The translations under genes were made by a program, and so were the position numbers. The notes under the pieces are model-generated. The model was not told the DNA's origin, did not search any database, and saw only the letters and a list, made by a program, of their open reading frames with translations. A stretch of DNA of 64,000 bases from Streptomyces fradiae (GTDB taxonomy: Bacteria > Actinomycetota > Actinomycetes > Streptomycetales > Streptomycetaceae): positions 2,480,001-2,544,000 of the forward strand of contig NZ_CP065958.1 of the NCBI RefSeq assembly GCF_041270065.1, in the 5' to 3' direction. Numbering within the stretch: position 1 is the stretch's first letter; every line of letters begins with the position of its first letter. This document shows positions 17,611 to 25,934 of the stretch, one piece after another.

Positions 17611-18561
17611 CTAGAAGCCCAGCTTCCTGAGCTGCTTGGGGTCCCGCTGCCAGTCCTTCGCGACCTTCACGTGGAGGTCGAGGAAGACCGGGGTCCCGAG
17701 CAGGGCCTCGATGTGCTTGCGGGACTTCATGCCGACCTCCTTCAGGCGCTTGCCCTTGGGGCCGATGATGATGCCCTTCTGGCTGGGGCGCTCGATGTAC
17801 ACGTTGGCGTGGATGTCGAGCAGCGGCCGGTCGGCGGGGCGGTTCTCGCGGGGCAGCATCTCCTCGACGACCACCGCGATCGAGTGCGGCAGCTCGTCCC
17901 GTACGCCTTCGAGCGCGGCCTCGCGGATCAGCTCCGCGACCATGACCATCTCGGGCTCGTCGGTGAGGTCGCCCTCCGGGTAGAGCGGCGGGGACTGCGG
18001 GAGCAGCGGGATGAGCAGGTCGGCGACGAGCTGGACCTGCTTGTCGCCGACGGCGGAGACGGGGACGATCTCCGCCCACTCGATGCCGAGCTCCTTGCCG
18101 AGCTGGTCGATGGCGATCAGCTGCTCGGCGAGGGTCTTGGAGTCGACGAGGTCCGTCTTGGTGACGATCGCGACCTTGGGGGTCTTCTTGATCTCGGCGA
18201 GCTCCTTGGCGATGAAGCGGTCGCCGGGGCCGAGCTTCTGGTCGGCGGGCAGGCAGAAGCCGATCACGTCGACCTCGGCCCAGGTGGTGCGCACGACGTC
18301 GTTCAGCCGCTCGCCGAGGAGCGTGCGCGGCTTGTGGAGGCCGGGGGTGTCGACCAGGATCAGCTGCGCGTCGGGGCGGTGCACGATGCCGCGGACGGTG
18401 TGCCGGGTGGTCTGCGGCCGGTTGGAGGTGATCGCCACCTTCTGGCCGACGAGAGCGTTCGTGAGGGTGGACTTGCCCGCGTTGGGGCGCCCGACGAAGC
18501 AGGCGAAGCCCGCCCGGTGGGGGGCTTTGTTCTCATCGGTCTCAGGAGTACGAACGCTCAT
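17611..18561 (-). CDS. era: GTPase Era
   Basis: 316 residues from ATG 18561; another ATG nine bases upstream is in frame. G1 (GRPNAGKST), G3 (DTPG) and G4 (TKTD) motifs are intact, and the C-terminal KH domain has GIIIGPKGKRLKEVG. Era binds 16S rRNA and aids 30S assembly. A GACAAT hexamer lies seven bases before the ATG, so the message may be leaderless even though a DUF916 gene ends 30 bases upstream. The last 35 bases are duplicated downstream. Confidence 0.95.
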   Translation of the reverse strand: MSVRTPETDENKAPHRAGFACFVGRPNAGKSTLTNALVGQKVAITSNRPQTTRHTVRGIVHRPDAQLILVDTPGLHKPRTLLGERLNDVVRTTWAEVDVIGFCLPADQKLGPGDRFIAKELAEIKKTPKVAIVTKTDLVDSKTLAEQLIAIDQLGKELGIEWAEIVPVSAVGDKQVQLVADLLIPLLPQSPPLYPEGDLTDEPEMVMVAELIREAALEGVRDELPHSIAVVVEEMLPRENRPADRPLLDIHANVYIERPSQKGIIIGPKGKRLKEVGMKSRKHIEALLGTPVFLDLHVKVAKDWQRDPKQLRKLGF

Positions 18562-18591
18562 GGGGGCCATTGTCCCCGATGAGCGCCCGCC

Positions 18592-19557
18592 TCACGTACC
18601 CAGTGCCCGGTGACGGCGGATCCGGAGGGCGACGACCCCGGCCGTACCGCCGCAGACCAGGGCGGCGAGGGGCAGCCAGGGCAGGGCCAGGAAGCCGACC
18701 CGGCCGGACTCGCGGACGTCCTTGGCGGTGGCGGTGAGGGTGATGTCCCCCCAGTCGAGCTGCGGCGAGCCGGTCCACTGCTCGGTGAGCCGGATCTTCT
18801 GCCGGGGCAGCAGCTCGGCCGGCAGCCGGTCCAGGTCGCGGGCGAGCAGGGTGCGGCCGAAGAGGCCCTGGGCCTTGAGGGCGACCTTGGGGTTGAGGGT
18901 GACGTTGCCGCGGTTGTGGAGGGTGTACGAGACGACGGCGCGGCTGGTGCCGGTGCCGGGGACGAGCGGCCGGTCCTGGTCGAGGGTGACGTCCTCGACG
19001 GAGAGGGCGGGCACGGTGGGGCCGCCGACCCGGAGGTAGACGCGGGCGGCGACGGCGCGCTGCACCCCGAGGGCGACCGCGCCCGCGCCGCCGCCCTTCG
19101 CCACCCGCTCGTCGAGGGCGACGACGGCGCCGGGGTGGTCGCCGGGCTCGGCGTCGGCGGGGACGGCGAGGGTGTACGGCACGGTGACGGCCGAGCGCGG
19201 CGGGACGGTGACCCGGTCGCGGGCCGGCTTGATCCAGGCGCCGGCGCCGGTCTGCCGCTCCTGCCGGGTGCGGACGGCGAAGCCGCCGTCGCGTTCGGTG
19301 TTGTAGGCGTCGGCGCCGTAGAGCAGGAAGGTGAGCGGGGCGGCGGTCTTGTTGGCGACGGTGACCTGGTCGGTGACGGTGCTCCCCGGGTCGGCGGAGA
19401 GGTAGAAGTACGGGCGGCTGCCGAGCTGCGAGGCGGCCGGGTAGACGGCCCACTCGCCGTTCTCGGCGGCGGAGGCGGGGGGCGCGCTCTGGGCGCCGAG
19501 CAGAAGCACGGCGCCCAGAACGCTCAGCAGGAGGAGGACGTACGGCTTGCGTCGCAC
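18592..19557 (-). CDS. DUF916 (WxL-associated) cell-surface protein
   Basis: 321 residues: signal peptide (about residues 1-30), two beta-sandwich regions beginning VYPAASQLGSRPYFYLSADPGSTVTDQVTVANKT, a C-terminal membrane segment (FLALPWLPLAALVCGGTAGVVAL) and a short basic tail. This is the architecture of DUF916 proteins, which in Firmicutes bind peptidoglycan and sit beside WxL-domain proteins. The gene upstream by 45 bases encodes such a WxL-like protein, so the pair is probably an operon acting at the envelope. Confidence 0.82.
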   Translation of the reverse strand: MRRKPYVLLLLSVLGAVLLLGAQSAPPASAAENGEWAVYPAASQLGSRPYFYLSADPGSTVTDQVTVANKTAAPLTFLLYGADAYNTERDGGFAVRTRQERQTGAGAWIKPARDRVTVPPRSAVTVPYTLAVPADAEPGDHPGAVVALDERVAKGGGAGAVALGVQRAVAARVYLRVGGPTVPALSVEDVTLDQDRPLVPGTGTSRAVVSYTLHNRGNVTLNPKVALKAQGLFGRTLLARDLDRLPAELLPRQKIRLTEQWTGSPQLDWGDITLTATAKDVRESGRVGFLALPWLPLAALVCGGTAGVVALRIRRHRALGT

Positions 19558-19602
19558 GGGTGCGGACCCCTTCGGTTCCAGTGGTTCGGTGCCTTCGTAC
19601 GG

Positions 19603-20964
19603 TCAGGACAGCGTCAGCGTGAGCACGCCCGCGTACGAGCCCGGCGCGGTGAACGCGGGAACGTCGAGGGAGAGCCCGGCGTCGACGGTGAACTCGCCGC
19701 CGGTGACGGTGCCGTTGGGCGTGGACGCGAGGGTCGCGCCCGTGCTGCCGACGGGTCCCGCGGTGCCGGGGGCGCAGGTGCTGGGGCTGCCGGCCTTGGT
19801 GGCGCAGGCCGGGGTCCAGCTGAGCTTCCCGGCGCCGATGGCGGCGCCGCCGGGGCCGGTGAAGTCGGTGACCTTGCCGGTCAGGGACCAGCCCGCGGGA
19901 CCGCCGCGGAAGTCCTTGACGGTCACCGTCCGCAGGGCGCCGGTGGCCGCGCCGCCGGTGCCGAACTCGACGGCCGAGAGCGCGACGGCGTCGCCGGCCT
20001 GGGTCATCGACAGGGTGCCCGCCTTGACCGTGGCGGTGATCTTCTGGCTGCCCGGCGGGGCCGGGGTGTCGTCGATGACCTGGTACGCGACGGGGCCGGC
20101 GCCCTTGTCGGCGTCCCAGGCGGCGCCCTCGTACGCCACGATCCCGGTGGTCGCCTTGTCGGAGACCATCAGGCGCGCGGCGAAGCCGCCCTCGCTGTCG
20201 GTGGTGACGGTCATCTTGTCGGCGGTCTCGGCGGCGCCGGCCCGGCCGGCGACGGTGACCTCGGTGAGCGGGGTGAACTTGGTGCCGGTGACGGTGACCC
20301 GGACGCCGGGTGCGCCGGAGGCGTTGTCGAGCTGGAGGGCCCGCTCGTTGGCGCCCGGCTGGGCGGTCGCCGTGACGGTCTCGGAGACCGGTGCGGGCGG
20401 GTTGGACACGGTGCAGGGCGTGTCCAGCTCCATGATGTAGGAGGTGTGGATGTTGTAGTCGCCGGGCGAGAGCTGGATCGCGCCGGGCGCGGTGACCGTG
20501 AAGGTGCCGGTCATCGAGAAGGGCGGGAAGGCGCCCTTGCCGGGGACGGGCGGGTTCTTCTTCTCGCCGGTGACGGTGACCGAGCCGGTCTGGGCGCCGC
20601 CCAGGGTGACCTTGCCGCTCGGGGTCATGATGTTTTCCGGGAGCGCGAGGTCGACCGGGTTGGACGCGGCGGGCTTGGTGACCGTGTAGGTGACGGTGAC
20701 CGTGTCGCCGACCTTGGGCGCCGCGTTGTCGACGGTGATCTGCGCGGTGGTGGTGCCGTCGATGGGCGGGATGCCGGCGATCGGCGGCGGTACGCAGTGG
20801 GTCGCGAAGTCGACCGCCACGGAGGCGGTGGTGGCCGCCCCGGCGGGTGCGGCGAGCGCCCCGCCCGCGGTGAGCGCGAGCGCGGTGGCGCCGAGGGCGG
20901 CGGTCCAGCGGCGCCGTCTTCGAGCAGCCGTACCGCTCCGTGTGCGGCGTGTTCCGAGTGCCAT
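19603..20964 (-). CDS. WxL-like secreted beta-sandwich protein
   Basis: 453 residues from ATG 20964 with an AGGAGGGG site. An Arg-rich n-region precedes the signal peptide (ALGATALALTAGGALAAPAGA). The middle has repeated Thr/Val-rich beta domains, one of IPT type (GAPGVRVTVTGTKFTPLTEV). The C-terminal 130 residues resemble a WxL domain: VTVKDFRGGPAGWSLTGKVTDF early and a GSYAGVLTLTLS end. Paired with the DUF916 gene 45 bases downstream. Likely a wall-associated adhesion or structural protein; no enzymatic motif is seen. Confidence 0.78.
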   Translation of the reverse strand: MALGTRRTRSGTAARRRRRWTAALGATALALTAGGALAAPAGAATTASVAVDFATHCVPPPIAGIPPIDGTTTAQITVDNAAPKVGDTVTVTYTVTKPAASNPVDLALPENIMTPSGKVTLGGAQTGSVTVTGEKKNPPVPGKGAFPPFSMTGTFTVTAPGAIQLSPGDYNIHTSYIMELDTPCTVSNPPAPVSETVTATAQPGANERALQLDNASGAPGVRVTVTGTKFTPLTEVTVAGRAGAAETADKMTVTTDSEGGFAARLMVSDKATTGIVAYEGAAWDADKGAGPVAYQVIDDTPAPPGSQKITATVKAGTLSMTQAGDAVALSAVEFGTGGAATGALRTVTVKDFRGGPAGWSLTGKVTDFTGPGGAAIGAGKLSWTPACATKAGSPSTCAPGTAGPVGSTGATLASTPNGTVTGGEFTVDAGLSLDVPAFTAPGSYAGVLTLTLS

Positions 20965-21108
20965 GTGGGCCCCTCCTGAGGGATGAGAGGGCGCCATTGA
21001 CGGCTGCGGGCCGAGAGAAGTCAATGGAATCGAAATGCATCGACTGATGACCCATCAGATACTGTCAAGATCAGGATGATCGTGGTGTTTCCGCAGGTCA
21101 CGACAGGA

Positions 21109-21135
21109 ACCGGTGCCGCTCGCGGCGGCACCGGT
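21109..21135. terminator. Terminator downstream of the small secreted protein gene
   Basis: An 11-bp perfect stem (ACCGGTGCCGC at 21109-21119, GCGGCACCGGT at 21125-21135) with a 5-base loop, 20 bases beyond the stop codon at 21155. Confidence 0.8.
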
Positions 21136-21154
21136 CGGTCATGCGAAAGGGGGC

Positions 21155-21634
21155 TCAGCTGAACACGAAGGGCCCGGGCGACTGCGAGGTGAGCGCGTCG
21201 CAGTTCACGGTGACGCCGAAGATCACCATCTTGAGCGCGGTGCCCGCGAAGTAGGAGTTGAGGCTGTCGCCGGAGGCGACGGTCCCACTGAGCGGGCCGA
21301 TCGTGACGGACTGGTTCGCGGCGAGCGCCGGGTTCTTCTTGCCGCTGAAGACCCGGGTGCCGCCGCCCGCCTTGGCCATCGTCAGGGTGGCGCTGATCTG
21401 GTCGGCGCCGACCGCGATCGGCGTCTTGACGGCCGAGGTGAGGGTGATCGTCGCGGCGGTGCCGCTCTGCGTGGCGGTGAGCGTGGCACCGCCGCCGCCC
21501 CAGGCCCCGCAGTCGTACGTGGCCGTGGCCGAGCCCGGCGACACGGCGGCGGCGCCCGGCGCGAAGGCGAGGGCCGAGGCGGCGAGCGCCCCGGAGAGCG
21601 CCGCGACGATCCCTAAGCTGCTTCTGCTTCTCAT
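21155..21634 (-). CDS. Small secreted beta-rich protein
   Basis: 159 residues from ATG 21634 after a GGAAGGGG site. A signal peptide (SLGIVAALSGALAASALAFAPGAAA) is followed by about 125 Thr/Ala/Gly-rich residues predicted as beta strands, with two Cys (YDCGAW and VNCDAL) that could form a disulphide. The layout resembles the N-terminal domain of the WxL-like neighbour, including a GKKNPALA segment against GEKKNPPVP there. Probably an extracellular partner of that pair. No function known. Confidence 0.72.
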   Translation of the reverse strand: MRSRSSLGIVAALSGALAASALAFAPGAAAVSPGSATATYDCGAWGGGGATLTATQSGTAATITLTSAVKTPIAVGADQISATLTMAKAGGGTRVFSGKKNPALAANQSVTIGPLSGTVASGDSLNSYFAGTALKMVIFGVTVNCDALTSQSPGPFVFS

Positions 21635-21703
21635 GGCGTGGACGTACCCCTTCCGATTCCGGTGAAGGACGACGCAGGGGTGCGGACGCTGCGTGAAGCG
21701 GAC

Positions 21704-21741
21704 ACTGCGCGGATCTGACGGTCCGTCGGACCGTGCGCAGT
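21704..21741. promoter_or_regulatory. Nested dyad upstream of the small secreted protein gene
   Basis: Outer arms ACTGCGC (21704-21710) and GCGCAGT (21735-21741) enclose inner arms ACGGTCCG and CGGACCGT (21718-21725 and 21727-21734). Only one side has an extra 7-base bulge. It lies 70-107 bases before the start codon, where it could be an operator or a 5' untranslated structure. Confidence 0.5.
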
Positions 21742-21814
21742 CATTGACGCGCATTCCTCACAAGAGCACAAGGGCCATGTGTGAGGCGGTACGACGGGTG
21801 CGGCGGCCCGCGCC

Positions 21815-22177
21815 TCAGCCGGCCGTGACCGCCACCCGCAGCTTCCCGTCGGGCCCCGCGAGCAGCACCGGCGTCTCCGGCCCGCCCAGGTCCCGTACCG
21901 CCGCGCGGTCCTCGTCCGAGGGGGTCTCCGCGGCGGAGACGACGGCCGCGGCCTCCAGCGACTCGGCACCGCTGGCCACGGCCATCGCGACCGCGGTCTG
22001 CAGCGCGCTCAGCTTGAGCGACTCCAGGGCGACGGTCCCGGCCACGTACGTCCGTCCGGTCTCGTCGCGCACCGCGGCGCCCTCGGCGACCCCGTTGCGG
22101 GCGCGGGCGCTGCGCGCCAGCGTGATGATCTTCAGGTCCTCGGCGCCGAGGTCGTCGTGCTCGCGGTTGAGTGTCAT
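21815..22177 (-). CDS. Cytidine deaminase-like protein without catalytic zinc ligands
   Basis: 120 residues. Length, position near era and fold-like pattern (DLKIITLARSARARNG at the start, a central GTVALESLKLSALQTAV, then AAAVVSA) match the proteins usually annotated as cytidine deaminase beside era in Streptomyces. However, the catalytic C/H-A-E motif is replaced by LSALQTA and there is no PCxxC, so zinc binding is not supported. A TATCCT hexamer exactly six bases before the ATG suggests a leaderless mRNA. It may be a structural or regulatory relic of a deaminase. Confidence 0.75.
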   Translation of the reverse strand: MTLNREHDDLGAEDLKIITLARSARARNGVAEGAAVRDETGRTYVAGTVALESLKLSALQTAVAMAVASGAESLEAAAVVSAAETPSDEDRAAVRDLGGPETPVLLAGPDGKLRVAVTAG

Positions 22178-22255
22178 GATCCGAGGATAGGCCGGGGCCC
22201 GCGGTGACGGGCCGGGGACCTGGGATCAGCGCGGGAGCCGAGCGGGGCCGGGGGC

Positions 22256-22993
22256 TCAGCCCTGGGCGGCCTTGACGAACTTGTCGGTGGCCGTCTTGGC
22301 GAGTTCGTCGAAGTCCTTGTTGGCCGCGGGGGCCGCGAGCACCATCAGGCGCACCACGCCGTTGCCCTGGCGCGCGTACGCGAAGTTCGGCGCGATCGTG
22401 ATGCCGGGGGAGACCTCGACACCGAGGGTGAAGGCGAGCGCCTCCTCGGCGCCCTGCGGCGCGGGGCGCTTCTTCGCCGTGATCTTCATCTTCTGGCCGT
22501 CGGCCTCCACGGGGATCTCGGCGCAGGTGTCGAGGGCCGTGTTGAGCTGCTTGAGGTGGTCGGCCGCACCGGTACCGGTGAAGCTCAGGACCCGCTCGGT
22601 GATCTCCGCGTCGTTGTTGCCGCGGGCGAAGTCGGCGCTCGGGCTCTGCGTGGCACCGGCGGTCTCGCCGTTGCTCATCATGTCGGCGAAGGGCTGGCAC
22701 TCGGTCTTGCTGGTCTTGTAGACGGTCGGGGCGTCCGGGTGCTTCGTGGTCTTCCAGCCGGACGGCAGGTCCTTCAGCTCAAGCAGGGCCGCCTTCATCT
22801 GGGCGTCGGTCAGCGGCTTGGCGGCCGGCGCCTCGGACGTGGGGGCGGCGGTGGTCGTCGCTCCGGCGGCCGGCTTGGCGGCGCCGTCCTTCGCGGCACC
22901 GCCCTTCTCGTCGCCGCCACCGCAGGCGGCGGTCAGCGAGAGAGCGGAGACGGCGAGGGCGGCGGCCAGGCCGCGTCTGATGCGAGTGCGCAT
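22256..22993 (-). CDS. Secreted lipoprotein of unknown function
   Basis: 245 residues from ATG 22991-22993. A lipobox LTAAC at residues 20-24 is followed by a Gly/Lys/Ala/Thr-rich linker (about residues 25-58) and a globular domain with two Cys (KTECQPF and LDTCAEI). The size and pattern fit the many actinobacterial sensor-like or substrate-binding lipoproteins without a named family. Two ACGTACGTG repeats lie 97-132 bases upstream and may be its operator. Confidence 0.75.
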   Translation of the reverse strand: MRTRIRRGLAAALAVSALSLTAACGGGDEKGGAAKDGAAKPAAGATTTAAPTSEAPAAKPLTDAQMKAALLELKDLPSGWKTTKHPDAPTVYKTSKTECQPFADMMSNGETAGATQSPSADFARGNNDAEITERVLSFTGTGAADHLKQLNTALDTCAEIPVEADGQKMKITAKKRPAPQGAEEALAFTLGVEVSPGITIAPNFAYARQGNGVVRLMVLAAPAANKDFDELAKTATDKFVKAAQG

Positions 22994-23089
22994 GGTGAAG
23001 TACCTCTTGAGGGTGGAGAGTTGAGCGGATGACGCCGGGCGCCGCAAGATCGACAACGCCCGGACGGCCGGAGCATATACGGCGTCGGT

Positions 23090-23124
23090 GACACGTACGT
23101 GATGAATAAGGCGACGCGTACGTG
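23090..23124. promoter_or_regulatory. Paired GACRCGTACGTG repeats upstream of the lipoprotein gene
   Basis: GACACGTACGTG (23090-23101) and GACGCGTACGTG (23113-23124) are 12-mers differing at one base and spaced 23 bases apart. The first includes the 10-bp palindrome CACGTACGTG. A TATATG hexamer nearer the lipoprotein gene on the minus strand may be its -10 element. Confidence 0.45.
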
Positions 23125-23184
23125 CTGAGCAAACCGCCCGTCCGGCGTCAGGCCCTCGCCCGCCGGTGACAGCCCGCGGGCCCC

Positions 23185-24069
23185 TCAGCCCGCCACCGGA
23201 TACATCGCCCCGCGCCGCCCCTCCGGCGACACCAGCCACTCCAGCTTCGCCGCCGTGTCCGCCTCCTGGAGCGGGGTGTGCAGCACGATGACGAGGTCCG
23301 GGCGGGCCGGGACGCGGAGCTGGGTGGCCTCGACGATCAGCGGGCCGACCAGCGGGTGGTCCATCTCCTTGCGGTTCTGGCCGCCGGGCAGGATGTCACG
23401 GCGCTCCCACAGCTCGGCGAACTCCGCGCTCGCCTCCTTGGCCTCCGCCACGACCTGCCGGAAGCCGTCGTCGTCCGGGCACTCCGAGCAGGCCGCGCGG
23501 AACTGGGCGACGACCTTCGGGGCCAGCTCCTCCCAGCTCGTCGACCGCTCCCGGTAGAGCGGGTCGGTGAAGAAGGCGATCAGGCAGTTCTGCACGATCT
23601 CCGGCCGCATGCCGAGCACGACCGCCGCCGCGTCGTTGTACATCACGGTGTTCCAGTACTGGTCCATGATGTGCGCCGGGAACGGCATCCACGCGTCGAT
23701 CAACCGCCGCAGCCCCTGGCACATGTCCCGGTCCTCCGGGGCGAGTTCGGGCGCCGGCGGGTTCAGCGCGGCCAGTACGTACAGGTGGCGCCGCTCGGTC
23801 GGGCTCAGCCGGAGCACCCGCGCCACCGAGTCCAGGACCTGCGCGGACACCGTGATGTCCCGGCCCTGCTCCAGCCACTGGTACCAGGACACTCCGACCC
23901 CGGCGAGCACCGCGACCTCCTCGCGGCGCAGCCCGGGCGTGCGGCGTCTGCCGCCGTCCGGCAGGCCCGCCTCGGCGGGGCTCACCCGGGCCCGGCGGCT
24001 CATCAGGAACTCGCGGAGCTCGGCCAGTCGGTGTGCCTTGGCGGCGGTGGACTCCAGTGCCGTGGCCAC
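23185..24069 (-). CDS. MmyB-type XRE transcriptional regulator
   Basis: 294 residues from GTG 24069 after a GGAGGAAG site. The N-terminal helix-turn-helix contains the characteristic TPGLRREEVAVLAGVGVSWYQWLEQGRD; the rest is the MmyB-like ligand-binding domain (about residues 105-290) with WNTVMYNDAAAVVLG, and FRAACSECPDDDGF. These regulators sense a small hydrophobic ligand and usually control an adjacent exporter or reductase. The divergent MFS gene 92 bases away is the likely target. A second pair of this kind lies at 60928-63327. Confidence 0.92.
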   Translation of the reverse strand: MATALESTAAKAHRLAELREFLMSRRARVSPAEAGLPDGGRRRTPGLRREEVAVLAGVGVSWYQWLEQGRDITVSAQVLDSVARVLRLSPTERRHLYVLAALNPPAPELAPEDRDMCQGLRRLIDAWMPFPAHIMDQYWNTVMYNDAAAVVLGMRPEIVQNCLIAFFTDPLYRERSTSWEELAPKVVAQFRAACSECPDDDGFRQVVAEAKEASAEFAELWERRDILPGGQNRKEMDHPLVGPLIVEATQLRVPARPDLVIVLHTPLQEADTAAKLEWLVSPEGRRGAMYPVAG

Positions 24070-24143
24070 GTGTGCTTCCTCCCCCTGGATGCCTGGTGGT
24101 GCGACCAACAGGATAAGTTCCCGCTCCCCACCGTTGTTCCCGT

Positions 24144-24160
24144 GCCACGAGAGTCGTGGC
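24144..24160. promoter_or_regulatory. Palindrome in front of the MFS exporter start
   Basis: GCCACGA-GAG-TCGTGGC, 7-bp perfect arms with a 3-base centre, ending one base before the ATG at 24162. The central GAGAG also serves as the ribosome site. A regulator bound here would block expression of the exporter; the divergent MmyB-type protein is the obvious candidate. Confidence 0.5.
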
Positions 24161-24161
24161 C

Positions 24162-25577
24162 ATGGCAACCGTCACCTCTCCCCCGACCGCACCGCAGGAT
24201 CAGACCGCGGCCCCCGCCTCCCCCGGCGCCCTCACCGGCCGCGCCCGGCTCGTCCTCTTCGTGCTGTGCGCCGCCCAGTTCATGGTGGCGCTCGACTTCT
24301 CCGTACTGAACGTCGCCCTCCCCGTCCTCGGCGCCGACCTCGGCTTCGCCCCGTCCGCGCTCCAGTGGGCGGTCACCGCCTTCGCCCTCCCCTCCGGCGG
24401 TTTCCTGCTGCTCTTCGGGCGGATCGGCGACCTCTTCGGCCGCAAGCGGCTCTTCCTCTCCGGCCTCGTCCTCTTCGGCGCCGCCTCGCTGCTCGCCACC
24501 CTCGCCTGGAGCCCGGGCGCCTTCCTGGCCGGCCGCGCCCTGCAGGGCCTCGGCGCGGCGGCGATCGTGCCGACCGGCATGGCGCTGCTGACCACCGTCT
24601 TCCCCGAGGGACCGCTGCGGGAGCGGGCGCTCGGCATCTCCGGCACCCTGATGTCGCTCGGCTTCACCATCGGCATGGTGCTCGGCGGGGTCATGACCGA
24701 CACCCTCGGCTGGCGCTCCACCATGGGTCTGCTCGCCGTCTTCACCCTGATCGTGCTGCCGCTCGCCCCCGGCCTGCTGCCCGAGTCCCGCACCCCGGAG
24801 CGGCCCCGGCTCGACATCCCGGGCGCGGTGACCGTCACCGGCGGTCTGCTCTCGCTGATCTACGCGCTGACCACGGCCGCCGAGCACGGCTTCGGCGGCG
24901 CTGACGTCCTGGTCACGCTCGCCCTCGGTGTGCTGCTGCTCCTGGCCTTCGGCGTCGTCGAGTCCCGGCACCCGGCCCCGCTGGTCTCGCTGCCGGTGCT
25001 GCGCCGCCGCACGGTCGCCTTCGGCAACCTGGGCGGTCTGGTCACCTTCTCGATGATGTCGACGATCGTCTTCGTGCTGACCCTGTACCTGCAGGAGACG
25101 CTGGGCCTCTCGGCCTTCGCCTCCGGCATCGTCTTCGGCGTCCAGGGCGCCTTCTCGGTCCTCGCCGGAATGGTCACCCCGCGGGTGATCGGCCGGCTCG
25201 GCGCCCACCGCACCCTGGTCGTCTCGCTGGCCGGCCAGGGCCTGCTCACGGCCGCGCTGCTGCTCGTGGGCCGCGAGTCGGGCGCGATCGTGGCGACGGT
25301 CGCCGTCTCGGCGGCCTCGATGCTGCACCTGGGCGCGATCATCTCGTACGGCGTGACCGTCACCTCCGGCGTCCGCGACGAGGAGCAGGGGCTTGCGACC
25401 GGTCTGGTCACCACCACCCAGCAGGTCGGCCTCACCGTCGGCATCCCGATGCTGGGCGTGCTCGCCACCACCGGCGCCGACCTGTTCTCCGGGGTCCGTA
25501 CGGTCATCGCCCTGGACGCGGCGATCGTGCTGGTCGCGGCGCTGCTGGTGGCCCTCGGCCTGCGGAAGCGTGCCTGA
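24162..25577 (+). CDS. MFS drug exporter (DHA2 type)
   Basis: 471 residues with about 14 hydrophobic segments. Motif A is clear after the second segment (LLLFGRIGDLFGRKRLF), and motif C-like Gly-rich helices follow (GFTIGMVLGGVMTD). Members export drugs or antiseptics by proton antiport. The ATG at 24162 is chosen over a GTG six bases earlier because of spacing to the GAGAG site. Divergent from the MmyB-type regulator. Confidence 0.92.
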   Translation: MATVTSPPTAPQDQTAAPASPGALTGRARLVLFVLCAAQFMVALDFSVLNVALPVLGADLGFAPSALQWAVTAFALPSGGFLLLFGRIGDLFGRKRLFLSGLVLFGAASLLATLAWSPGAFLAGRALQGLGAAAIVPTGMALLTTVFPEGPLRERALGISGTLMSLGFTIGMVLGGVMTDTLGWRSTMGLLAVFTLIVLPLAPGLLPESRTPERPRLDIPGAVTVTGGLLSLIYALTTAAEHGFGGADVLVTLALGVLLLLAFGVVESRHPAPLVSLPVLRRRTVAFGNLGGLVTFSMMSTIVFVLTLYLQETLGLSAFASGIVFGVQGAFSVLAGMVTPRVIGRLGAHRTLVVSLAGQGLLTAALLLVGRESGAIVATVAVSAASMLHLGAIISYGVTVTSGVRDEEQGLATGLVTTTQQVGLTVGIPMLGVLATTGADLFSGVRTVIALDAAIVLVAALLVALGLRKRA

Positions 25578-25580
25578 GGG

Positions 25581-25934
25581 TCAGGGCCGGTCGAGGCGGA
25601 GCCGTACCGCCCTGGGCAGACCGGCGACCACCAGGTCGTACGAGTCCTCGACGAGCTCCCGGACCATCCGGTCCGGGAGCTCTCCCACGCGCACGGTGTT
25701 CCAGTGCCGCTTGTTCATGTGCCAGCCGGGGAGGATCGCCGGGTGCTCCTCGCGCAGCCGTACGGCGTCGTCCGGGTCGCACTTGAGGTTGACGCTGAGC
25801 GGCTCGGCGTCGAGCGCCGACAGCGCGAACATCTTCCCGGCGACCTTGAAGACGGAGGTCTCCGGATTGAACGGGAACTCCTCCGTCGCGTCGTTGAAGT
25901 CCAGGCAGAACGCGCGCAGCTGCTCGGGCGTCAT
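25581..25934 (-). CDS. MmcQ/YjbR family protein
   Basis: 117 residues: starts TPEQLRAFCLDFNDATEEFPF, then FKVAGKMFALS, LSVNLKCDPDDAVRLRE and HMNKRHWNTVRV, all hallmarks of the MmcQ/YjbR (CyaY-like) family. The family is called DNA-binding but its biological role is unclear. The ATG overlaps the CNNM gene stop by four bases (ATGA), so it is translationally coupled to it. Confidence 0.92.
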   Translation of the reverse strand: MTPEQLRAFCLDFNDATEEFPFNPETSVFKVAGKMFALSALDAEPLSVNLKCDPDDAVRLREEHPAILPGWHMNKRHWNTVRVGELPDRMVRELVEDSYDLVVAGLPRAVRLRLDRP

